Assembly (NCBI GenBank): GCA_014695255.1
Contig: JACJNX010000075.1
Location: 124,001-188,000, forward strand
DNA: 64,000 bases
Direction of reading: 5' to 3'
Origin: Cyanobacteria bacterium FACHB-63
GTDB lineage: Bacteria; Cyanobacteriota; Cyanobacteriia; Leptolyngbyales; Leptolyngbyaceae
Part shown: positions 53,330 through 62,297 of the stretch, piece after piece
Layout of the letters: every line of letters begins with the position of its first letter
How positions within the stretch are numbered: position 1 is the first letter of the stretch
Position numbers and translations under genes: made by a program
Notes under the pieces: model-generated
What the model saw: the letters and a program-made list of their open reading frames with translations, nothing else
Told to the model about the DNA's origin: nothing
Databases searched by the model: none

Positions 53330-56128
53330 ATGACGATTCGCCCGTCCTCTGTTTTTTCCAATATCATTCGTCGAATTCAGCAGCGCCTCGGATTGATTTC
53401 GTCCGATCGTCAGTCTCAGCCCTCCCAACAGCAAATTCTCGATATTCTCGAAAGCATTTCCGACGCGTTCTTTTCGCTTGACCCACAATGGCATTTTACC
53501 TATGTCAATTCTCAAGCCACACAAGTTCTGAATCGCTCAAAAGAAGACCTGATTGGTAAAAGCATTTGGAAAGTGTTCCCTGAAGCGGAAGAGAGCGTCT
53601 TTGGACAAGAGTATCGCCGAGCTGTGGCTGAGCGAATTACGGTGAGTGCAGAAGCTTTTTATCCACCTTTGAATGCCTGGTTTGCAGTCCGCGCCTATCC
53701 GATCGTCTCCGGGCTTGCGGTGTACTTTCAAGATGTGACCGCACAAAAATCAGCAGAAGCCACTCAACTCCAACAGCAACAAACGGCGCAACGCCGACGT
53801 GCCGAAATTGAGGCGATTTACGCCACTGCACCTGTAGGGTTGTGCTTTAACGACACCAACTTGCGCTATGTCCGGATCAACCAACAATTAGCAGAAATTA
53901 ATGGCGCTTCAATCGAGCAGCACCTCGGACGAACGGTGCGCGAGGTGCTGCCAGGGCTTGCAGATCAGCTAGAACCCATCTATCGACAAGCGATCGAGAC
54001 TGAGAAGCCCATTCTTAATCTGGAAGTGAGCGGCATGAATCAGGCTCAGCCTGGAGTGCTACGAACCTGGCTATCGAGCTTTTATCCCCTGAAAAGTGAG
54101 GACAATCGCGTTTTAGGCGTAAATGTCGTGGTGCAAGAAATCACCGAGCTAAAGCAGCGAGAAGCCGAACGCAAACAAGCAGAAGAAGCCCTCCGACAAT
54201 CTGAAGAACGCTATCGATCGCTGTTTACCTCGATCGATGAAGGTTTTGCCGTGATTCAACTCCTGTTCGACGACGCTGAGAAAGCGATCGATTACCGTTT
54301 TCTCGAAGTCAATCCGATCTTTGAGCAACAAACTGGACTTAAGAATGCAGTCGGAAAAACAGCGCGTGAGTTGGTGCCTGATCTTGAAGGTCATTGGTTT
54401 GAGATTTACGGCAGAGTGGCGCTAACTGGAGAACCCGTTCGGTTTGAAAATAGTTCTGAGTCGCTGAACCGCTGGTTTGATGTCTATGCGTTTCGCGTCG
54501 AGGAGCCAGAAAAGCGCAAAGTCGCAATTTTGTTTAGAGATGTCACCGATCGCAGGCGCACCGAGAAGGAACTACGCCAGAAGAACGCCATTCTAGATGT
54601 GATCAATGCCGCTGTTCCTACGCCAATTTTTGTCAAAGACCGAGCCGGACGAATTATCTACGCCAATCCTGCCACGCTAGAAACGTTAGGCAAGCCAGCA
54701 GAGCAGGTCATCGGGTATCGCGACTCTGAAATCTACTCTCCACCTGAATTGGGTGCGATCGTTTCGGAAAACGACCAGCGCATCATGAACAATGGACAAA
54801 CCGAAGTCGTCGAAGAGTCTCCTGATGGCATTCGCACTTTTCTGGGAACAAAAACGCCTTATCGCAATGAAGCGGGAGAAGTGATTGGCTTAATTGGCAT
54901 CTCGAATGACATCACCGAGCGGGTACAATTCGAGCGCGAACGAGAACGCCTGTTTCAGAAAGAACAAGCCGCCCGCGAAGCCGCAGAGCAAGCCAACCGT
55001 CTCAAAGACGAATTTCTTGCCGTTCTCTCTCACGAACTCAGAACACCCCTGAATCCAATTTTAGGCTGGATCAGACTGTTACAGAACGGGCGCTTAGATC
55101 CTGCAAGAACCGCAGAGGCACTGAATACGATCGAGCGCAACGCCAAGCTTCAAACCCAACTGATCGATGATCTGCTCGATATTTCTCGCATTATGCGCGG
55201 TAAGCTCATCCTCAACCGCTATCCTGTCAAAATTGCCTCAGTGATCCAAGCCGCAGCAGAAACGATCCGACTCACCGCCGAAGACAAACGAATCACCTTT
55301 GACTTGCAATTCGATCGCCAAGATTACCTTGTGTCTGGGGATGCGGGACGATTGCAGCAAGTGTTTTGGAATTTGCTCTCCAACGCTGTGAAATTCACCC
55401 CAGAAGGGGGACGAGTGGCAATTCACCTGACGCAAATCGAGCATCAGGCTCAGGTGCAAATTACGGATACAGGAATTGGAATTCGCCCGGACTTTTTGCC
55501 CTATCTGTTTGAACACTTTCGGCAAGAAGACGGCTCAATTACTCGCAAGTTTGGCGGCTTAGGCTTGGGGTTAGCGATCGCCCGTCAAATTATGGAATTA
55601 CACAGCGGCACGATTTTCGCTGAAAGCAAGGGAGAAAATCAAGGAGCAACATTTACGGTACGATTGCCATTACTTCCGCAAGTCTCAGAGGAAGCAGTTG
55701 CTTCTACACTCACGCCTCCTACGACTGATGTACCCTTGAGCGGAATTCGAGCAATGATCGTCGATGATAACGCTGACACACGAGAATTTCTTACCTTCTT
55801 ATTAGAAACAAACGGCGCGAATGTGATCACGGTTTGCTCAGCCCTTGAAGCATTGATCTTGGTTGGGCAAGCTCCACCTGACATTCTCCTGAGCGATATT
55901 GGAATGCCAGAAATGACTGGTTATGAATTCATTCGAGCTGTTCGCGCTGCGAAGATTGCAATTCCCGCGATCGCGCTGACCGCTTATGCGAAAGAGTTCG
56001 ATCGCCAGCAAGCCCTTGAATCTGGATTTCAGCAGCATCTTGCCAAGCCAATCCAGCCAGAAGCGCTCGTTGCAGCCGTGCTGGAGCTAGTTCAGCAAAA
56101 CACTGCTGGGCGCGATTCCCAGAGTTAA
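53330..56128 (+). CDS. Hybrid sensor histidine kinase, 4 PAS + HisKA + HATPase + receiver
   Basis: Cytoplasmic kinase of 932 residues. PAS regions fall at about 40-140, 160-275, 285-405 and 415-530; the second matches a PAS of the upstream kinase almost word for word (RINQQLAEINGASIEQHLGRTVREVLPGLADQLEPI). H568 in LSHELRTPLNPILGW, ATP-binding DTGIGIRPDF and GLGLGLAIARQIMELHSG, receiver D856 in LLSDIGMPEMTGYEFI. It arose with the preceding gene by tandem duplication and 74 bases separate them. Signal unknown. Confidence 0.92.
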   Translation: MTIRPSSVFSNIIRRIQQRLGLISSDRQSQPSQQQILDILESISDAFFSLDPQWHFTYVNSQATQVLNRSKEDLIGKSIWKVFPEAEESVFGQEYRRAVAERITVSAEAFYPPLNAWFAVRAYPIVSGLAVYFQDVTAQKSAEATQLQQQQTAQRRRAEIEAIYATAPVGLCFNDTNLRYVRINQQLAEINGASIEQHLGRTVREVLPGLADQLEPIYRQAIETEKPILNLEVSGMNQAQPGVLRTWLSSFYPLKSEDNRVLGVNVVVQEITELKQREAERKQAEEALRQSEERYRSLFTSIDEGFAVIQLLFDDAEKAIDYRFLEVNPIFEQQTGLKNAVGKTARELVPDLEGHWFEIYGRVALTGEPVRFENSSESLNRWFDVYAFRVEEPEKRKVAILFRDVTDRRRTEKELRQKNAILDVINAAVPTPIFVKDRAGRIIYANPATLETLGKPAEQVIGYRDSEIYSPPELGAIVSENDQRIMNNGQTEVVEESPDGIRTFLGTKTPYRNEAGEVIGLIGISNDITERVQFERERERLFQKEQAAREAAEQANRLKDEFLAVLSHELRTPLNPILGWIRLLQNGRLDPARTAEALNTIERNAKLQTQLIDDLLDISRIMRGKLILNRYPVKIASVIQAAAETIRLTAEDKRITFDLQFDRQDYLVSGDAGRLQQVFWNLLSNAVKFTPEGGRVAIHLTQIEHQAQVQITDTGIGIRPDFLPYLFEHFRQEDGSITRKFGGLGLGLAIARQIMELHSGTIFAESKGENQGATFTVRLPLLPQVSEEAVASTLTPPTTDVPLSGIRAMIVDDNADTREFLTFLLETNGANVITVCSALEALILVGQAPPDILLSDIGMPEMTGYEFIRAVRAAKIAIPAIALTAYAKEFDRQQALESGFQQHLAKPIQPEALVAAVLELVQQNTAGRDSQS

Positions 56129-56175
56129 AACTCCCAGACTAGAATGGCAGCAACGACTACCGACGCATAAGGAAT

Positions 56176-57393
56176 ATGGCTATGAAGCTTTCGATCGAGC
56201 AATTAAGGCGCGGTGCGGGAATCAGTTTGCTAGGATTTGCGATGACCGCTTGCTCCCTAACTACCGCAAATACGGCTCCGGCCACTCAAAGCTCCTCCGA
56301 CACTATTCAGGTGTCTTCTGCCCAAACGTCTCAAGGATTTCGACAAACGACGATCGTGTCAGGATTAGAACGCCCGTGGAGTATGGCATGGCTTCCTGAT
56401 GGCGCGATGCTGATCACTGAGAAAGCTGGACGACTGCGACTGGTGCGAAATGGCGTGTTAGATCCAACTCCGATCGCTGGCGTTCCGGAAGTGATGTCAG
56501 CCGGTCAGGGTGGATTAATGGATGTTTCAATTCACCCCCGATTTGCCCAGAATCGCTGGGTGTATCTGACTTATTCGCATGGAACTCAGAGCGCCAATCG
56601 AACTCGCGTCGCGAGAGCTACGTTTGATGGTAAAGCGCTGCGAGATTTGCGCGTGATTTTTGAGGTGACGCAGGCGAAATCTGGCGGACAGCACTTTGGG
56701 TCGCGGATTCTTTGGCTACCGGATGGCACGATGCTGGTTGCGATCGGCGATGGTGGCAATCCCCCGGTTCAGCTAGCGGGTGATTTGATTCGCAAGCAGG
56801 CGCAAAATTTACGCAGTCGCCTCGGTAAGATTGTGCGGCTAAATGACGATGGCTCAGTGCCGCGTGATAACCCGTTTGCAACGAATCGAAACGCAGATCC
56901 AGCGATCTGGAGCTATGGACATCGCAATATTCAGGGGTTAGCGTTTGATCCGCTCAAAAAGCGGGTGTGGGCGACTGAACACGGAGCGCGGGGTGGCGAT
57001 GAACTGAATCTAGCGCAAGCAGGCAAGAATTACGGCTGGCCCGTTGTGACTTATAGCCAGGAATATTTTGGCGGGGAGATTTCGACAGAACGATCGCGCT
57101 CCGGTATGGTAAGTCCAAAGGTCGTTTGGACTCCGGCAACGGCTCCTTCGGGATTGGCGTTTTATACGAGCGATCGCGTCCCGGCTTGGAAGGGTGATCT
57201 ATTTGCAGGTGGGTTGGTGTCTCAAGATGTGCGGCGCATTGATCTTGATGAAACGGGAAATGTGCGAGGGCAACAGACGATTGCGATCGGGCAGCGAGTG
57301 CGCGATATACGGCAGAGTCCTGATGGATTGCTGTACGTTCTTACGGATGCAGGAGACGGACGTTTGATTCGACTAGAGCCGACCGGGGGCTAA
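56176..57393 (+). CDS. PQQ-type soluble aldose sugar dehydrogenase, lipoprotein
   Basis: Periplasmic beta-propeller protein of 405 residues. A lipobox MTAC (Cys near 26) follows a hydrophobic stretch. The propeller shows GLERPWSMAWLPDGAMLITEKAGRLRLV, GQGGLMDVSIHPRFAQNRWVYLTYS, GQHFGSRILWLPDGTMLVAIGDGGN, SYGHRNIQGLAFDPLKKRVWATEHGARGGDELNL and SPKVVWTPATAPSGLAFYTSDRVPAW, the pattern of YliI/Asd-type PQQ sugar dehydrogenases (GSDH family). Oxidises aldoses with PQQ; whether this organism makes PQQ is not shown here. Confidence 0.9.
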   Translation: MAMKLSIEQLRRGAGISLLGFAMTACSLTTANTAPATQSSSDTIQVSSAQTSQGFRQTTIVSGLERPWSMAWLPDGAMLITEKAGRLRLVRNGVLDPTPIAGVPEVMSAGQGGLMDVSIHPRFAQNRWVYLTYSHGTQSANRTRVARATFDGKALRDLRVIFEVTQAKSGGQHFGSRILWLPDGTMLVAIGDGGNPPVQLAGDLIRKQAQNLRSRLGKIVRLNDDGSVPRDNPFATNRNADPAIWSYGHRNIQGLAFDPLKKRVWATEHGARGGDELNLAQAGKNYGWPVVTYSQEYFGGEISTERSRSGMVSPKVVWTPATAPSGLAFYTSDRVPAWKGDLFAGGLVSQDVRRIDLDETGNVRGQQTIAIGQRVRDIRQSPDGLLYVLTDAGDGRLIRLEPTGG

Positions 57394-57406
57394 TAAACGC
57401 GGGTTT

Positions 57407-57446
57407 GATGGGTATGACTTTCAAGGTTGCTCGATCTATACCCATC
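57407..57446. terminator. Bidirectional hairpin between convergent genes
   Basis: GATGGGTAT (57407-57415) and ATACCCATC (57438-57446) are perfect 9-bp arms with a 22-base loop, 14 bases after the sugar dehydrogenase and 39 bases before the end of the convergent - strand gene. Confidence 0.55.
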
Positions 57447-57484
57447 TCTAAATCCTCGCGTCTTTACCAAGGTCTGCTCTGCCT

Positions 57485-58810
57485 TTACCGATCAAGCATC
57501 CGTTTTTCAGCCGAAGTCCTCATTTCTGCTGCTTTCTCGTAAACCGTGGTATTCGGTTTCACTTGATCAAGCCGATCAACGATGGCGCGTAGCTGTCCAA
57601 GAATGTAGGAGCGATCGACTCGATTTGGATCAGCATTTGAAATCAAGCGCTGAGTCATTGCTTGTGCGGATTCGTAAGCCGCAACAGAATCCTTCTCATG
57701 CTGAATTCTCTCTTTAATCGCATTGAGACCCTGCTGATAACTGGTCATTCTGCGGCTTGCTTCTACATAATCTGGATCAGCGGGTTGGATTTGCTGTAAT
57801 TTGGCGATCGCGCTCTCCCAGTTCTCCTGCACCTGACTTAACTGAATTTGCGACATTGGTTCGTTTCGAGTTTGTTGTCTGGCAACGTTTGCACTGATTT
57901 GCGCCACTTCGATCAATCGACGATTGCGATCGCTCTCGGCTTGAACTTCAACGGTGGTACGAAAATCGCGTTCTGCTGCGCTCAATTTCTCGCGGGCAAG
58001 CCGTCCAGCCAAGGTTGAAGCGGGCAGTTGGCTGAGCGTATCAATCGCTGCTCTCCAGTCCGCGATCGCAGATTGACGACTCTTCCCAGTCGCACCATTC
58101 CGAATCATACCGACAGATTCGCCTAATGCCTGTTCAGCTTGCTCAAACCGAGTTTGAGCGTCCTTTTCCTGCAACAACTTCGTTTGTATTCGGGCAACTC
58201 GTTCACGCGCAGCTTTGACCTCTCCGATCGTAAACTCGCAGTCACCCTCATCGCAGTCGTCGTCTGAGTCTTGTCTTAACAACGAAAGGGGTAGTTCGTC
58301 TAAATGCTTTTGCGCCGCTTCGACTTTTTGTAGTCCCAAATCTAAGTCTGTAAATGCAGTTGCCTGGTTCACTAATTGCTCGGATTGCTCAATCAGCGCG
58401 ATCTCCTTGCGATAGTGATCCTTCATTGCCATGTAGCTCGGTGTGAGCAAAACCGGAGCGACTTGCACAACCGAATCACGCAGCCACGGGATCGGAAGAT
58501 TGACGAACCAAATTCCGCTTGCTGAAAGCGAGATCGCACTTGCTGCAAGCTTCAAGCAAATCCACAAAGGCGGCGATGGGCGATTGGCTTTTACAGCTTT
58601 CCGTAGAACTTTGGGATTGAGATTTGGAATCAAATGATCGATCGCATTTCGCAATTCTGCTTCAGTTGCAGGTGTTCCCGATCGACAGCGCAACTTCTCC
58701 AAACGACGAAGGGCAAGCTCAAATTGAACTTGCCCAATCTTATGCGAACCAAGACATCGTCGAACCTCAGTCTGGAGGATGTAAAATGCTTGATTGTTCA
58801 AACGCTTCAT
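57485..58810 (-). CDS. Membrane-anchored coiled-coil protein of unknown function
   Basis: Protein of 441 residues. A single hydrophobic segment (WICLKLAASAISLSASGIWFV, about 102-124) follows a basic N-terminal 100 residues. The remainder is strongly helical with long charged repeats (QLVNQATAFTDLDLGLQKVEAAQKHLDELPLSLL; EKDAQTRFEQAEQALGE), consistent with coiled coil or degenerate TPR-like helices. An acidic Cys-containing stretch DSDDDCDEGDCE stands out near 182-192. I recognise no catalytic motif; related proteins occur in other cyanobacteria. Confidence 0.7.
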   Translation of the reverse strand: MKRLNNQAFYILQTEVRRCLGSHKIGQVQFELALRRLEKLRCRSGTPATEAELRNAIDHLIPNLNPKVLRKAVKANRPSPPLWICLKLAASAISLSASGIWFVNLPIPWLRDSVVQVAPVLLTPSYMAMKDHYRKEIALIEQSEQLVNQATAFTDLDLGLQKVEAAQKHLDELPLSLLRQDSDDDCDEGDCEFTIGEVKAARERVARIQTKLLQEKDAQTRFEQAEQALGESVGMIRNGATGKSRQSAIADWRAAIDTLSQLPASTLAGRLAREKLSAAERDFRTTVEVQAESDRNRRLIEVAQISANVARQQTRNEPMSQIQLSQVQENWESAIAKLQQIQPADPDYVEASRRMTSYQQGLNAIKERIQHEKDSVAAYESAQAMTQRLISNADPNRVDRSYILGQLRAIVDRLDQVKPNTTVYEKAAEMRTSAEKRMLDR

Positions 58811-58889
58811 TCCAACGAAACCCTATCACAACGCAATATTATTAGGGTTCCCGTTACTCAAACCGAAATGCGAAGGAAAATCGCAGATT

Positions 58890-59345
58890 CTATGAATTAC
58901 TGGTTTGAGTCGCCAGCATTTGTTTGAGTTTTTCCAGTTCTTGTGCCCAGCGCGGATCGGGTTGAACCGAGTCAGGATCAGCAGTAGAAGTGGTGGTGCG
59001 GCGCGATTTGTTGCTGTTGTTGGTGGTGTTGCCGCCTTTGCGCTTTCCACCGGACGCTGCTGCGGGTGCTGCTGCGGGTTCATCGGCTTTGTCTTTAGAT
59101 CGAGGCAACGCTTTTTCAATTTTGATCGCGTTGTCCTTGATGCTGACTCCGTTGTATTTCTCAATGAATTGATCCGCCAATTCATCGGATTTGACGGTGA
59201 CAAAGCCAAAACCGCGGCATTTACCGGTTTTGCGATCGGTGATCAGCTTGGCGGAGACTCCTTCTCCTGCATCCGCAAATGCAGCTTCGAGGTCTTGCCG
59301 ACTTAAATCTTCGGGCAAATTGCCCACATATAGACGAATTGACAT
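58890..59345 (-). CDS. RRM-domain RNA-binding protein with Ser/Thr/Asn-rich tail
   Basis: Protein of 151 residues. RRM: RNP2 RLYVGNL (4-10) and RNP1 CRGFGFVTV (about 43-51). Residues 84-125 form a low-complexity linker (AAAPAAASGGKRKGGNTTNN and on) and the end is a helix WAQELEKLKQMLATQ. This layout resembles other longer cyanobacterial RRM proteins. A 551-base gap precedes the start. It could bind its own leader, but this is not shown. Confidence 0.88.
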   Translation of the reverse strand: MSIRLYVGNLPEDLSRQDLEAAFADAGEGVSAKLITDRKTGKCRGFGFVTVKSDELADQFIEKYNGVSIKDNAIKIEKALPRSKDKADEPAAAPAAASGGKRKGGNTTNNSNKSRRTTTSTADPDSVQPDPRWAQELEKLKQMLATQTSNS

Positions 59346-59728
59346 ATCGAGACACCTCCAGACTTTGATCCTAATACATGGTACGGACGCTTACCACACA
59401 TCCCTCAGCTACACCTTTCGTTTTCTTGGCTCAGGTTAGACGATACAGACATTTCTGCCACCTTTCGTCAGGACTATATGAAGCAGCACGATCGCACTGC
59501 TGACCCTTCCTCCGGAGGTTTCAGACCAAACCCGGAAAATCTTCAGCGGGTTCGATTCTTGCCGCTGGTGGGATTTGAGGTTAAGCAACTTGGTCACTGT
59601 GTCCCAAGGATATGCGCCACTCTTAAAGGTATCATGCTCGTCTCTCAGTTTCGAGCCACCTGAATAATTTCCCTCCTGAGTGCTATTTCGCTTGTTAGAG
59701 CCTACAAAGTTTTGCCTAAGTCGCGATA
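59346..59728 (-). other. Long leader region upstream of the RRM gene
   Basis: About 380 bases between the RRM start and the terminator of the next gene. No convincing ORF. It contains CCTCCGGAGG and a sequence at 59546-59562 like a tRNA T-arm, but no matching acceptor stem. It may carry the promoter and a long 5' untranslated region. Confidence 0.35.
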
Positions 59729-59729
59729 C

Positions 59730-59758
59730 AAAAACCAGTCAATCCGACGATCGACTGG
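59730..59758 (-). terminator. Rho-independent terminator of the M48-like gene
   Basis: CCAGTC (59735-59740) and GACTGG (59753-59758) pair with a 12-base loop; five T follow on the - strand. Located 139 bases downstream of the M48-like gene. Confidence 0.65.
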
Positions 59759-59896
59759 CTCAGCTTGCTGTGTTGGGAGGAGAAATACCGAATACTGAAA
59801 GTTCTGTAAGCCGATGCACGATCGACTGAGCCACTCCAGGATTGGACTCCTTGTAACGGAATGTAACACTATGTCTAGAGAAAGCGCAACTATTCT

Positions 59897-62074
59897 TTAC
59901 AAAACCTGAGCAATGCCGAACAGAATTGCCGCGATCGCAACCAGTAACGACCAGACAGGATGCCCAGCTCGGATGAGTGATCTCGCTTTAATCGTGTCTA
60001 CATCAATCCAGGGAGTTGCGCTGCGTCGGAGCCATCCGGTGACGACCGCGGGTTGTCCAAGCGGGAGCGCACAAAGTAGATTCCCGATCGCGCCTACCTG
60101 AGAGCAGTAGTGCAGCTTAATTAATCCGGTTTCCGTTTGCAGGAGAAGATCTTGAGCGAGTAGGTTGCTAGCTCCAGCGCGCCCAATCAGCGTTCCTTCG
60201 AGTCGAATTCTGGGGCTATCGAGTTGGGTGAGATGGGGTTGCGTTAGAAGTTCAACGAGATTCCTGTGTTCGTCGCGAGAGTCAGGAAAGAAGCGATTAA
60301 ATCGAATAATCATCCCGATGCCAAATCCAATGCACCCAAAACTTGGAAACAAGCTGTAATCGCTGGCTAACCAATTGAAGCGGAAGTTACCAATGGCAAA
60401 AAGAGCATGAGCCATTAGCCAGAGTAATGCTGCGATCGTAATGCCTCCTAATCCGCCAAACAGGGGTGCGAATTGCAGTAAGGGTTGCTTGCGCTTATCT
60501 GGGGTGAGAGTTTCGAGTTCGAGTTCAGGTTTGAGGTGCCATTGCTGACAGTAATTCATCAGTTTTTGCAGTCGAATTCCCATCAAAGCATGAGGGCTAT
60601 TCAACAGGGATAAACTGCGATCGCAGTTAGCAAAATCCCACTGAAATAAAGTCGATAAGGAGACTCGATCAAATAGCCCTTCAAATAAAATTGCGCTGCG
60701 ATAACTCACAGGATTAAGAAGCTCAAAACCTTCTAATAAATAAGGAGTTCGCTTTTCGTGTTTGATTGTTTCAGCCGTCGCGATCATTAATTTAATCAAG
60801 GTTCGTGCTAGTCCATTTGGATTGCCTGTGAGACTGCAAGCATGACGATCGCTATAGATAACACGCTCTCTTGAAAGCCATAATCCTAACCCGCGAAACA
60901 GCCAGAAGAATCCATAAGCGAGCGCAGAAATCAGCCCCATTGCATCAGCAGGAATTTGAATGAGTTTAGAAACAGAAGCCCGATTTAGCTTTAAGATTCG
61001 GAGTCGATCGCTGACGATCGCGCTTAATTGATAAATCGAATAAGGGATCTGCAGCACAACAGCAACAAGCGACATCCAAGCAAAATCCCCATGAGCAATA
61101 TGACTTACTTCTCCGGCGTAAATTGCAGCAATTTCTTCATCGGTTAGCTGATCTAAAAGCCCTTGACTCACCACAATTCGAGCAAATTTAGGTAAGCAAC
61201 CGTAAGTAAACGCGATCGGAACCGAAGTCGGCAAAATTCCGAGCTTAGGAATAGAAATTTTCTGCTGCTGGGCAAATCTTTGAATCAGGCGATGCGCCTC
61301 TACGCTGTGACGAGCGATCGCAGCCGTGGAGAGCGGTTTGAGTCCGTACAGCCCTTTCAGCACCGCATCTAAAATCCACGGAGATGCAAAAAATAAGAGA
61401 ATCAAGCTCAATCCAAATTGCAGTATCGGAATGGTTTGATCGGGAACAGCAATGCTCCAGCGCAAGAGCCGCGCCACCGCTGTATGGGGCAGCGAGGAAG
61501 TGAAACCCGCGATTCGCCAGAGCAAGCACAACGTCACAAAGAGCGCGATCGCGCCTCCAATTTCTGCACATCGCAACCGCATCGGATTAAGCGGAGGAAG
61601 GGGTTGCCAGCGCTGAGCGCGATCGGCATTTTTCCAGACGTGCGGCGTTGGGGCTGGGGTGATTTCAGGTGGAACTAGCTCTGATCGAGACTCTGCTTGA
61701 ATTGTTGCGGCGTTTTGCAGGGATGGCGCTACTCGTTTGCGTCGAACCGGTTGAACTGTGGGATCAAGCGGCACAAATCCTGGATCGGTAGACGCGAGCT
61801 TTGCCATCATTTGCGTCGCCCACGATCGCACCTTTTCGTGATGGCTCTGTTGCAGTTCTTGACAAAGCGCGATCGCTAACTGAATTTTTCCGCTTTGCGC
61901 GTATGCCTGCACCAATCCCATCTTCGCTTTGACCGCATCCGATGAATTGAGTTCGGAAGAAGTGAGGCACCGGTTAAGTTGTGCGATCGCGCTTTCGATC
62001 TGCCCGCTTTGAAGCGCCATTAGCCCTGCTTCTAGCTGATTCTGACAAGAAGCAGACTCCGGAAAAGAAGACAT
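59897..62074 (-). CDS. TPR + M48-like membrane protein lacking two zinc ligands
   Basis: Protein of 725 residues. The N-terminal about 80 residues carry a TPR-like helix pair; then several membrane segments; then an HtpX/M48-type fold. The normal HExxH is here G321-E-V-S-H325 in IAAIYAGEVSHIAHGD, so the first His is Gly. The downstream SRxxE zinc-binding Glu in SRERVIYSDRHA is Val405. Both changes argue that it is not a standard metalloprotease. The C-terminal part has a soluble domain (RIRLEGTLIGRAGASNLL and on) and more membrane helices. No SOS-like or heat-shock operator seen. Confidence 0.75.
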   Translation of the reverse strand: MSSFPESASCQNQLEAGLMALQSGQIESAIAQLNRCLTSSELNSSDAVKAKMGLVQAYAQSGKIQLAIALCQELQQSHHEKVRSWATQMMAKLASTDPGFVPLDPTVQPVRRKRVAPSLQNAATIQAESRSELVPPEITPAPTPHVWKNADRAQRWQPLPPLNPMRLRCAEIGGAIALFVTLCLLWRIAGFTSSLPHTAVARLLRWSIAVPDQTIPILQFGLSLILLFFASPWILDAVLKGLYGLKPLSTAAIARHSVEAHRLIQRFAQQQKISIPKLGILPTSVPIAFTYGCLPKFARIVVSQGLLDQLTDEEIAAIYAGEVSHIAHGDFAWMSLVAVVLQIPYSIYQLSAIVSDRLRILKLNRASVSKLIQIPADAMGLISALAYGFFWLFRGLGLWLSRERVIYSDRHACSLTGNPNGLARTLIKLMIATAETIKHEKRTPYLLEGFELLNPVSYRSAILFEGLFDRVSLSTLFQWDFANCDRSLSLLNSPHALMGIRLQKLMNYCQQWHLKPELELETLTPDKRKQPLLQFAPLFGGLGGITIAALLWLMAHALFAIGNFRFNWLASDYSLFPSFGCIGFGIGMIIRFNRFFPDSRDEHRNLVELLTQPHLTQLDSPRIRLEGTLIGRAGASNLLAQDLLLQTETGLIKLHYCSQVGAIGNLLCALPLGQPAVVTGWLRRSATPWIDVDTIKARSLIRAGHPVWSLLVAIAAILFGIAQVL

Positions 62075-62184
62075 AGGGTTCCCTGAACGACAGCGATTCT
62101 AGAGTACCCAACGAAATCTTTAAAGAATGGTCGGTGTGAATTCCAATTCAAAAAACAAACGCGGCAAATTACCCATTCGTTGTG

Positions 62185-62213
62185 TCGTGGTCGTCGTATT
62201 CGTGGTCGTCGTA
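62185..62213. repeat. 14-bp direct repeat
   Basis: TCGTGGTCGTCGTA occurs at 62185-62198 and 62200-62213, one base apart. Lies between the M48-like gene and panC/cmk. Confidence 0.85.
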
Positions 62214-62260
62214 GAGACGCGAACACCGAAGGTGCAGCGAAGCTCCTAATCGCGTCTCTA
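62212..62260. repeat. Palindromic repeat TAGAGACGCGA
   Basis: TAGAGACGCGA (62212-62222) and its exact complement TCGCGTCTCTA (62250-62260) with a 27-base loop. The TAGAGACGCGA motif is a dispersed intergenic palindrome in cyanobacteria. It lies 38 bases after panC/cmk and may end its transcript. Confidence 0.7.
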
Positions 62261-62297
62261 TCCAGCGCAAATCCCCTGACGATCGACAATATCGACA

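Noticed and set aside
59546-59562. tRNA-like T-arm (GCGGGTTCGATTCTTGC)
   Set aside because: No matching acceptor, D or anticodon stem could be found on either side, so it is not called a tRNA or tmRNA.
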